Assembly (NCBI GenBank): GCA_046596415.1
Contig: JBKJML010000027.1
Location: 1 to 5,255, forward strand
Length of the DNA stretch: 5,255 nucleotides
Direction of reading: 5' to 3'
DNA from: JBKJML01 sp046596415
GTDB taxonomy: Bacteria > Actinomycetota > Thermoleophilia > Gaiellales > Gaiellaceae
Shown: positions 1 through 5,255 of the stretch, in pieces
Position numbering within the stretch: position 1 is the stretch's first letter
Layout: each line of letters opens with the position of its first letter
Program-made: the position numbers and the translations under genes
The notes under the pieces: generated by a model
Database searches by the model: none
What the model was told of the DNA's origin: nothing
Seen by the model: only the letters and a program-made list of their open reading frames with translations

Positions 1-3000
1 TCGTCAACGGCACCGGCCGCTCGGTCACGAACGTCTCGGTCAGCGGCTCCAACGCCGTCCTGACGCTCGCCTCGGCCGTCCTGAACGGCGACGTCGTCAC
101 GGTCGCCTACTCCGGCACCGCGATCGTCGACCGCGCCGGCACCGCCGCCGCGACGTTCGGCGCCGCGGCCGTCACGAACTCGACCGCCAACCAGCTCCCC
201 TCCACCCCGTCGAGCCTCTCGCCCGCCGGCGGCGTCCGCGCCGACTCGACGACGCCGACGCTCGCAGCGACGTTCTCCGACCCGGACCCGCTGAACACCG
301 GCCGGATCGACTTCGAGGTCTGCGCCGACGCGGGCTGCTCGACCGTCGTCTCCAGCTTCTCGTCGGCCACCGGGCTCGCGAACGGCGCCTCGGGCTCCGC
401 CGCCGTCCCCGGCGCCGCGTCGCTCGCCGACGGCGTCACCTACCACTGGCGCGCCACGGCGGTCGACTCGAACGGCGGCTCCTCCTCGGCCACCGCCACG
501 CGCTCCTTCACGGTCGACACGACCGCGCCGGCCGTCGTCACCCGCGTGATCGCCGGCAACCTCGTCACGATCACCTACGGCGAGGCGCTCGCCGGCGCGC
601 CCGGAAACGGCGACTACACGGTCGTCCTGAGCGGCTCCGGCAACGCAGTCACGAACGTGTCGGTCGCCGGCTCGGCCGTCACGCTGACGCTCGCGACCGC
701 CGCGCAATCGGGTGCCACGGCCACCGTCGCCTACTCCGGCTCGGCGCTCCGCGACACGGCGGTCACGACCGGGAACGCGGCAGGCACGTTCACCGCCGCC
801 GCCCTCGACAACCAGACCTCGAGCGTCGATCCGAGCGTCCCGGCGCACGTCTCCCCCGCCGCCGCCGCGTTCGTCCCGACCGCGACGCCGACGCTGACCG
901 CAACGTTCAGCGACCCGGACTCCTTCAACACCGGCAAGGTGAACTTCCGCGTCTGCGCCGACAGCGGCTGCTCGTCGGTCAGCTCGACCTTGTCGTCCGC
1001 AGCGGGACTCGCCAACGGCGCGAACGGCTCCGCCGCCGTTCCCGGCGCCGCCAACCTGGCCGACGGCACGACCTACTACTGGCAGGCGCAGAACGAGGAC
1101 AACACCGCCCGCACCTCGGCGTTCTCCGCCTCGCGCGCGTTCACGGTCGACCTGGCCCGCCCCGTCTCGTCCCTCGCGGCGCCTACCGCCGCCGCGATCC
1201 TGCGCACCGCCACCTGGAGCGGCTCGATCTCGGGCACCGCGAGCGACGCTACCGCCGGCGTCACGGGCGTCGACATCTCGATCCGGCGCGTCGCGGGCGG
1301 CCTCTACTGGGATCCGGCCGCGAACGCGGGCGCCGGTGGCTTCACGAGCGCCGTCGAGCTCTTCCTGCCGGCGACGGGCACGACCTCCTGGTCGCTCTCC
1401 TTCCCCGTGGCCCGCTTCACGGCCGACGGCCAGTACACGGTCGCTACCCGCGCAACCGACGGCGCCTCGAACCAGCAGACGACGCTCGGCAGCACGACCT
1501 TCACCTTCGACGCGACCGCGCCGACGAGCTCGATCGCCGTCCCGTCGGCCGCCGCCTACAACACGGCCGGCTGGAGCGGGTCGATCTCGGGCAGCGCGGC
1601 CGACACCGCGAGCGGCGTCGCGTCGGTCTCGGTCGAGGTGCGGCGCGTCGGCGACTCCCAGTACTGGAACGGGAGCGCCTGGCAGGCCGGCCAGGTCGCG
1701 CTCACCGCGTCCGGCACGACCTCCTGGAGCGTCTCGCTCGCCGCGGCCGCGCTGAACGACGGCGGCTCCTACCTGATCACGAGCACGGCGCTCGATGCCG
1801 CGGGCAACGCGCAGTCGTCGCCCGACACCCACACCTTCGCCTACGACACGACCGTGCCGTCGAGCGCCGTCGCCACCCCGGCCGCCGGCGCCTACAACGT
1901 CGCGGGGTGGCCCGGCAGCCTCGCCGGCAGCGCCGCCGACTCGGGCTCGGGCGTCGCCTCGGTCGCCGTCTCCGTCCAGGCGCCCTCCGGCCTCTACTGG
2001 GATCCGGCCGCGAACGCGGGCGCCGGTGGGTTCACGAGCGCGATCGAGCTCTACGTCACGACGACCGGCACCACGAGCTGGAGCTACACGCTCGCCGCCG
2101 CGAAGCTCGACGCGGACGGCACCTACGTCGTCCACAGCCGCTCGACCGACGCCGCCAGCAACCAGCAGGGCGCCGTCGGCAGCCGCACCTTCACCTTCGA
2201 CGCCACCGCCCCGGCGAGCGCCGTCACGTTCCCGGCCGCGGGCGGCAGCTACAACGCAGCCGGCTGGACGGGCACCCTCGGCGGCACCGCCTCCGACGCC
2301 ACGAGCGGGGTTGCCACGGTCGCGCTCGAGCTCAAGCGCCTCGGTGACAACCAGTACTGGAACGGCTCGTCCTGGCAGGCGGGAGCGACCACCGTCGCCG
2401 CGACCGGCACGACGAGCTGGAGCTACGGCCTCGCCGCCGCGGCGCTCGCCGACGGCGGCTCCTACCGCGTCTCCGCGACCGCGACCGACGCGGCCGGCAA
2501 CGCGCAGGGCGCCGCCACCACGGCCACCTTCGCCTACGACACGACGGCGCCGTCGAGCAGCATCGCAACGCCCGCCTCCGGCTCGTTCAACACCGCCGGC
2601 TGGCCCGGCTCGCTCGCCGGCTCCGCCTCGGACGCCACCTCCGGCGTCGCCTCCGTCTCCCTCGAGCTGACCCGCTCGAGCGACGGCCGCTACTGGAACG
2701 GCTCCTCGTGGCAGGTCGGCCAGGCCGCGTTCGCCGCCTCCGGCACCACGAGCTGGACCAGCGCGCTCGCCGCCGCCTCGCTCACCGACGGCTCCGGCTA
2801 CACGCTCTCCGCAACGGCGACCGACCTCGCCGGGAACGTCCAGGGCGCCGCCGCGACGCGCAGCTTCACCTACGACACGACGGCCCCCGTGACGACGATC
2901 GGCACGAAGCCGTCCAACCCGAGCAACGTCGCCGCACCGACCTTCACCTTCTCGTCGAACGAGGCGGGCTCCACCTTCCGCTGCGACCTCGACGGCGCCG

Positions 3001-5255
3001 GCTTCGCCGCCTGTGCCTCGCCGAAGACGCTCTCGGCGCTCGCCGACGGCTCGCACACGCTCGCCGTCGAGGCGACCGACGCGGCCGGCAACGCCGACGC
3101 GACGCCCGCCAGCTACACATGGGTCGTCGACGCCACCAACCCGACCGGGTCGCTCACCGCACCGGCCGCGGCCGCCGCTATCAGCGGCACCGTCGCCGTC
3201 ACCGCGAGCTCCGCCGACGGCGGCTCGGGTGTCCTCGACGCCGAGTTCCAGTTCCTCCACCCGGTCAACGGCTGGACGTCGATCGGGACCGACACCTCGG
3301 CTGTCGGCGGGTACAGCGTCTCGTGGGCGACGACCGGTGTCACCGACGGTAACTACGACCTCCGCGCGATCACGCGCGACGTGGCCGGCAACTCGTTCAC
3401 CTCCGCGTCCCGCACGGTCACCGTCGACAACACGGCGCCCGTACTCACTCTCAACGCCCCGGCAGTGGTCAACACCTCGAGCACCGACCCGGCGACGATC
3501 GGCGCGACCGCGACCGACGCCGGTACAGGCGTCGCCACAGTGCTCTTCGAGCAGTGTCTCGCCGCCGGTGCGACGTGCGGGTCGACCCCGTCGGACTGGG
3601 TCTCGCTCGGCGTCGACACCACCAGCCCCTACTCCGTCTCTTGGCCGGTGCCGACCGACGGCGACCGCGTCGTCAAGGCGACCGCGACCGACGGCGCGGG
3701 CCGCTCGACCTCGCAGACCTCCGTTGTCCGCATCGACCGGACGCGCCCGACGGGCACGATCACCGCACCGGCTGCAGCCGCCGACTTGCGCGCCACCCTT
3801 GCTCTCGCCGCGAGCGCGAGCGACAACGCACCCGGGTCGGTCAACACCGTCAGCTTCCAGTACTCGCAGGCAGGCCTGAGCTCCTGGCAGGCGATCTCGA
3901 CCGACTCCTCGGCGCCGTATACGGCATCGCTCGACACCGTCGCGACCGCCCTCGCCGACGGACTCTACGACCTGCGCGTCTTCACGACGGACGCGGCCGG
4001 CAACGCCGAGTCCGCCCCGGCGACAATCCAGGTGCGCGTCGACAACACCGCCCCGACGGGCTCGATCACGGCCCCCACCGGCAGTGCGAACGTCCGCGGC
4101 GCAATCACCCTGACGAGCAACTCGGCCGACGGCGGGTCTGGCGTGGACACGGTCGTCTTCGAGACCAAGCCGTCCGCCGGCAGCACGTGGACGGTGCGCG
4201 CACCGAGCTGGACGACGACCGGCGTCGCCGACGGCCTCTACGACGTGCGCGTCACGACCACCGACCGTGCCGGCAACTCGCTCACCTCGCCCGTGGTCGG
4301 CATCCGCGTCGACAACACCCTCCCGACCGGCTCCGTCACGGCCCCCGCCGCCGCGGCGAACCTGGCCGGCACCGTAGCCCTCGCGAGCGACTCCGCCGAC
4401 AGCGGCTCCGGCGTCGACACGGTCGTCTTCGAGCAGAAGCCGGCCGCGGGCGGCACCTGGACGGCAGTCCCGGCGAGCTGGAACACGAAGACGGGGGTCG
4501 ACTCCGTCGCTGATGGCCTCTACGACCTGCGTGTCCGGACGACGGACCTCGCCGGCAACGCCTTCACCTCGGGCAGCACCCAGGTGCGGGTCGACAACAC
4601 CGCGCCGACCGGCACCCTCACCCTCCCGGTCGCCGGCCCCGCGGGCGGCACGATCTCGCTCGCGAGCGACTCCGCCGACGGCGGCTCCGGCGTCGCGTCT
4701 GCCCTCTTCCGCTTCCGCGCCTCCGGCGGCGGCTCGTGGACGGAGATCGCCACCGACACCACCGCCCCGTTCGCCGCTTCGCTCGCCACCATCGGCACCG
4801 TCGCCGACGGCGCCTACGAGCTCCAGGTTCGCACCACCGACCGCTCCGGAAATGCCACCGACTCCGCTCTCGTCGCGGTCACGGTGGACAACACTGCGCC
4901 GACGACCACCGCCGCCGCCTCGCCGGGCACGCTCAGCAACGCTCCGGTCACGGTGACCTTGAGCGCCGGTGACGGCTCTGGCTCGGGCGTCTCGTTCTCG
5001 CAGTACAGCCTCGACGGCGGCACGACGTGGACGACCGGCACGAGCACGATCGTCGCCGCCCCGGGCGACCATTCGAACGACGGCTCGCACGCGATCAAGT
5101 TCCGCTCCCTCGACGTCGTCGGCAATGTCGAGGCGACCAAGACGATCACGATCGTCATCGACACGACCGCCCCGTCGGGCACGCCCGGCAACCCGGGCGA
5201 CTACCTGCGCGGGATCGCTGCTCTGACGTACTCGACGAGCGCGACCGACGTCGCG
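1..5255 (+). CDS. Giant multi-domain Ig-like/FN3 repeat surface protein, partial at both ends
   Basis: This is one open frame whose first full codon is at base 3, giving 1751 residues with no stop, no in-frame ATG and no frameshift; both termini lie outside. Residue n starts at base 3n. The protein is a chain of beta-sandwich modules: SWM and FN3-like (1-383), five Trp-containing Ig-like repeats (388-962), a cysteine-containing Ig-like module (963-1047), six Ig-like repeats (1048-1633), an OmpL47-like module (1634-1724) and the start of another (1725-1751). Nearly all modules end in D-x-[T/A]-x-P. The residues are mostly Ala, Ser, Thr, Gly, Val and Asp, with few lysines, no Met and only paired cysteines, which fits an exported protein. 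Proteins of this build usually form extracellular stalks or adhesins; that role is inferred. No enzyme domain, signal peptide, membrane helix or terminal anchor is visible. Ligand, partner genes and regulation cannot be read from here. Confidence 0.95.
3..185 (+). repeat. SWM-type repeat module 1, N-terminally truncated by the window
   Basis: Residues 1-61 read as the second half of a SWM (SwmB-like) repeat: 'VTNVSVSGSNAVLTLASAV', then 'GDVVTVAYSG', then 'DRAGTAAATF'. The alternation of hydrophobic strands with a terminal 'D.AG' loop is typical of this repeat family, which occurs in large bacterial surface proteins. It aligns with the complete copy at 531-812, for example 'VTNVSV.GS.....TLA' and 'VAYSG.A..D'. 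The first half lies upstream of the window. Confidence 0.7.
201..518 (+). repeat. FN3-like module 1 with CX4C pair
   Basis: Residues 67-172 contain 'PTLAATFSDPDPLNTG', 'FEVCADAGCS', 'GLANG' and 'LADGVTYHWRATAVDSNG', ending in 'FTVDTTAP'. The 'DG.TY.WRA.A.D' pattern is characteristic of fibronectin-III-like modules in bacterial cell-surface proteins. Cys107 and Cys112 (bases 321 and 336) sit four residues apart and could form an intra-domain disulfide after export (inferred). It pairs with the copy at 825-1151. Confidence 0.75.
531..812 (+). repeat. SWM-type repeat module 2, complete
   Basis: Residues 177-270 begin 'VVTRVIAGNLVTITYGEAL', continue with 'GDYTVVLSGSGNAVTNVSV' and 'VTLTLATAAQSGATATVAY', and end with 'SALRDTAVTTGNAAGTF'. 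This is the full layout of an SWM/SwmB-like repeat, including the opening 'G..VTITY.EAL' strand that is missing from the truncated first copy. It sits directly between the two FN3-like modules, so the native order is SWM-FN3-SWM-FN3. The family assignment is by pattern recognition only. Confidence 0.75.
825..1151 (+). repeat. FN3-like module 2 with CX4C pair
   Basis: Residues 275-383 repeat the pattern of the module at 201-518: 'PTLTATFSDPDSFNTG', 'FRVCADSGCS', 'GLANGANGSAAVPGAANLAD' and 'TTYYWQAQNED'. Cys318 and Cys323 (bases 954 and 969) keep the CX4C spacing. The cysteines lie 211 codons (633 bases) after those of the first copy, which gives the length of the SWM-FN3 unit. The terminal linker is the atypical DLARP, at the point where the domain type changes. 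Confidence 0.75.
1164..1523 (+). repeat. Trp-containing Ig-like repeat R1 (A-type, 120 residues)
   Basis: Residues 388-507 open with 'VSSLAAPTAAAILRTATWSG', pass through 'SGTASDATAGVTGVDISIRR' and 'GLYWDPAANAGAGGFTSAVE', then 'TGTTSWSL', and close with 'ATRATDGASNQQ' and FTFDATAP. The 'YWDPAANAGAGGF' loop defines the A-type and recurs only in R3 at 1860-2213. An internal LPATG (residues 455-459) is part of the repeat and is not treated as a sorting signal. Confidence 0.8.
1298..1351 (+). repeat. Near-identical DNA direct repeat, copy 1 (partner 1988-2041)
   Basis: Bases 1298-1339 are identical to 1988-2029 (42 bases). One mismatch follows (1340 C against 2030 G), then 11 more matches. The spacing is exactly 690 bases, or 230 codons. 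The segment encodes the 'GLYWDPAANAGAGGFTS' loop of the A-type repeats. Wobble positions are conserved too, so the identity is at DNA level and not only in protein. Confidence 0.9.
1524..1859 (+). repeat. Trp-containing Ig-like repeat R2 (B-type, 112 residues)
   Basis: Residues 508-619 run from 'TSSIAVPSAAAYNTAGWSGS' through 'SGVASVSVEVRRVGDSQYW' and the short B-type loop 'NGSAWQAGQ', then 'SGTTSWSV' and 'ALDAAGN', to the linker DTTVP. The loop after 'YW' is shorter than in A-type repeats, which explains the 112 against 118-120 residues. Only one of 112 codons ends in A or T. Confidence 0.8.
1860..2213 (+). repeat. Trp-containing Ig-like repeat R3 (A-type, 118 residues)
   Basis: Residues 620-737 include 'AYNVAGWPGSLAGSAADSG', 'GLYWDPAANAGAGGFTSAIE', 'TGTTSWSY' and 'STDAASNQQ', ending FTFDATAP. 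The A-type loop matches R1 almost base for base exactly 690 bases downstream, whereas the opening segment ('YN.AGWPGSLAGSA') is closer to the B-type repeats. It therefore looks like a mosaic of the two types. Confidence 0.8.
1988..2041 (+). repeat. Near-identical DNA direct repeat, copy 2 (partner 1298-1351)
   Basis: This is the second copy, in repeat R3. It differs from the first by a single silent change (GGC to GGG, Gly) over 54 bases. Outside it, R1 and R3 diverge clearly in DNA. Confidence 0.9.
2214..2552 (+). repeat. Trp-containing Ig-like repeat R4 (B-type, 113 residues)
   Basis: Residues 738-850 include 'SYNAAGWTGTLGGTASDATS', 'LGDNQYWNGSSWQAG', 'TGTTSWSYGLAAAAL' and 'TATDAAGNAQ', ending FAYDTTAP. 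Relative to R2 it has one additional residue before 'YN' and it keeps the 'GD.QYWNG..WQAG' core. The stretch at 2412-2441 is nearly identical in DNA to the corresponding part of its neighbour R3. Confidence 0.8.
2553..2888 (+). repeat. Trp-containing Ig-like repeat R5 (B-type, 112 residues)
   Basis: Residues 851-962 include 'FNTAGWPGSLAGSASDATSG', 'SSDGRYWNGSSWQVGQ', 'SGTTSWTSALAAASL' and 'TATDLAGNVQ', ending FTYDTTAP. It is a second consecutive B-type copy and breaks the A-B alternation of R1-R4. Its 'YW' lies 112 codons after that of R4. It closes the long-repeat block before the domain type changes. Confidence 0.8.
2889..3143 (+). other. Single Ig-like module with CX9C pair (85 residues)
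   Basis: Residues 963-1047 read 'TFTFSSNEAGSTFRCDLDG', 'FAACASPKTL', 'LADGSHTLAVEATDAAGNAD', 'TPASYTWVVD' and the linker DATNP. The order 'F.C.LDG....C.SP......DG.HTL.V.A.D.AGN..ATPAS..W.VD' is a recurrent short Ig-like module in actinobacterial secreted proteins, where it is usually found singly or in mixed arrays. Cys994 and Cys1004 (bases 2982 and 3012) probably pair (inferred). It is the only copy in the window and sits between the two repeat blocks. Confidence 0.75.
3144..3440 (+). repeat. Ig-like repeat E1 (99 residues)
   Basis: Residues 1048-1146 start 'TGSLTAPAAAAAISGTVAV', continue 'SADGGSGVLDAEFQF', 'GWTSIGTDTSAVGGYSVSW' and 'TDGNYDLRAITRDVAGN', and end VTVDNTAP. This is the standard form of the second repeat class: a 'G.V.....A.D.GSGV..V.F' first half and a 'DG.YDLR..T.D.AGN' second half. 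From here the junction changes to DNTAP. Confidence 0.8.
3441..3749 (+). repeat. Ig-like repeat E2 (103 residues), with CX6C pair
   Basis: Residues 1147-1249 include 'DPATIGATATDAGTGVATV', 'LFEQCLAAGATCGSTPSDW', 'DTTSPYSVSWPVPTDGDRVV' and 'KATATDGAGRSTS', ending with the atypical linker DRTRP. Cys1185 and Cys1192 (bases 3555 and 3576) bracket a loop found in no other E repeat here. The usual 'YDLR' is replaced by 'RVVKA' and the usual 'AGN' by 'AGR'. It is the most divergent repeat of its class. Confidence 0.75.
3750..4055 (+). repeat. Ig-like repeat E3 (102 residues)
   Basis: Residues 1250-1351 include 'TGTITAPAAAADLRATLAL', 'SASDNAPGSVNTVSFQYSQ', 'SSWQAISTDSSAPYTASL' and 'ALADGLYDLRVFTTDAAGN', ending RVDNTAP. 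'NAPGSV' replaces the 'GGSGV' loop of the other copies. Eleven of its 102 codons end in A or T, the highest count among the modules I counted. Confidence 0.78.
4056..4325 (+). repeat. Ig-like repeat E4, shortened form (90 residues)
   Basis: Residues 1352-1441 include 'TGSITAPTGSANVRGAITL', 'SADGGSGVDTVVFETKPSAG', 'STWTVRAPSWTTTGVADGLY' and 'DVRVTTTDRAGN', ending RVDNTLP. The two tryptophans that bracket the middle strand pair are separated by 6 residues, against 16 in E1, so about ten residues are missing. The next repeat, E5, shares this shortening. Confidence 0.8.
4326..4607 (+). repeat. Ig-like repeat E5, shortened form (94 residues)
   Basis: Residues 1442-1535 include 'TGSVTAPAAAANLAGTVAL', 'SADSGSGVDTVVFEQKPAAG', 'GTWTAVPASWNTKTGVDSVA' and 'DGLYDLRVRTTDLAGN', ending RVDNTAP. 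It is a close sister of E4, with the same 'GVDTVVFE.KP.AG.TWT' core at an offset of exactly 270 bases, plus about four extra residues before 'VADG'. Its first half is nearly identical in DNA to that of E6. Confidence 0.8.
4380..4416 (+). repeat. DNA direct repeat in E5 (partner 4659-4695)
   Basis: Thirty-six of 37 bases match 4659-4695, at an offset of 279 bases (93 codons). The only mismatch, at 4401 (A against G), changes Ser to Gly. The segment encodes 'LASDSAD.GSGV'. Confidence 0.88.
4608..4901 (+). repeat. Ig-like repeat E6 (98 residues)
   Basis: Residues 1536-1633 include 'AGGTISLASDSADGGSGVAS', 'ALFRFRASGGGSWTEIATDT', 'TAPFAASLATIGTVADGAYE' and 'LQVRTTDRSGNATDS', ending TVDNTAP. It has the full-length middle strand pair ('TDTTAPFAASL'), as in E3, while its first half matches E5 in DNA. 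It is the last copy of this class before the OmpL47-like module. Confidence 0.8.
4659..4695 (+). repeat. DNA direct repeat in E6 (partner 4380-4416)
   Basis: This copy lies in E6 and encodes 'LASDSADGGSGV'. The flanking codons on both sides differ between the copies, so the identity is a short patch within more diverged repeats. Confidence 0.88.
4902..5174 (+). other. OmpL47-like Ig-like module (91 residues)
   Basis: Residues 1634-1724 contain 'SNAPVTVTLSAGDGSGSGVS', 'FSQYSLDGGTTWTTG', 'APGDHSNDGSHAIKFRSLDV' and 'VGNVEATKTITIVIDTTAP'. The order 'V.VTL.A.DG.GSGV....YS.DGG.TW.....DG.H...FRS.D..GNVE.TK...V.ID' resembles the OmpL47-type beta-sandwich found in bacterial secreted and surface proteins. 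The family name is assigned by pattern only. It has no cysteine and returns to the DTTAP linker. Confidence 0.65.
5175..5255 (+). other. Start of a further Ig-like module, cut by the window end
   Basis: Residues 1725-1751 read 'SGTPGNPGDYLRGIAALTYS' followed by 'TSATDVA'. The 'NPG.YLRG...L...A.D' opening is the usual first strand of the same Ig-like class as the repeats at 3144-4901, so the array probably continues downstream. The sequence ends before the expected 'SGV..V.F' segment. Confidence 0.6.

Noticed and set aside
1365..1379. LPATG (residues 455-459), a match to the LPXTG sortase motif
   Set aside because: It lies inside repeat R1, with hundreds of residues after it and no hydrophobic segment or basic tail. 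Sister repeats have 'TASG' or 'TTTG' at the same place, so the match is chance.
1795..2670. Plus-strand frame of 291 codons rich in Arg, Pro, Ser and Thr, with similar ones elsewhere (e.g. 3013-3879, 3554-4513)
   Set aside because: These are out-of-frame readings of the repeat gene. The composition is low-complexity Arg/Pro/Ser/Ala, as expected for shifted high-GC codons, while the main frame carries coherent domains throughout.
1164..4901. Possible CRISPR or satellite-type tandem repeat
   Set aside because: The repeat units are about 270-360 bases, coding, diverged and in frame, with no short identical repeats separated by unique spacers.
107..5191. A series of minus-strand open frames of 66-125 codons opposite the gene
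   Set aside because: They recur in the same register opposite each repeat and are a by-product of G/C-rich third positions. None has a recognisable domain or a supported start.
1..5255. Promoters, ribosome binding sites, terminators, tRNA or other RNA genes
   Set aside because: The entire window is coding in one frame with coherent domains. I saw no intergenic gap and no RNA-like sequence that stands apart from the coding repeats.

Overview
The whole window lies inside one very large protein-coding gene on the + strand. Reading from base 3, every codon to the last base (1751 codons, 3-5255) is open. There is no stop, no in-frame ATG and no break in the repeat register, so both the start and the end of the gene lie outside. 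The DNA is about 70% G+C and third codon positions are almost always G or C. That composition, together with the domain types, suggests a high-GC actinobacterium, perhaps of the Thermoleophilia/Solirubrobacterales kind; this is an inference and cannot be proven from this window.

The encoded protein is a string of beta-sandwich (Ig-like and fibronectin-III-like) modules. From N to C terminus these are: two SWM-type repeats alternating with two FN3-like modules that each carry a CX4C cysteine pair (3-1151); five Trp-containing Ig-like repeats of 112-120 residues in an A-B-A-B-B order (1164-2888); one short Ig-like module with a CX9C pair (2889-3143); six Ig-like repeats of 90-103 residues ending in a 'YDLR...TD.AGN...VDNTAP' pattern (3144-4901); one OmpL47-like module with 'YSLDGGTTW' (4902-5174); and the first 27 residues of another module (5175-5255). 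Fifteen module junctions carry the same short linker, D-x-[T/A]-x-P.

The composition is rich in Ala, Ser, Thr, Gly, Val and Asp. Lysine is very scarce (11 by eye), methionine is absent, and the eight cysteines occur only as four intra-domain pairs. This fits an exported stalk or adhesin-like surface protein. No catalytic domain, signal peptide, membrane segment or anchor is visible, so the function cannot be named. No RNA gene, promoter, terminator, mobile element or CRISPR array was found, and no second gene is supported. The most notable points are the layered duplication history of the repeats and the methionine-free length. Nothing here supports a new multi-gene system.
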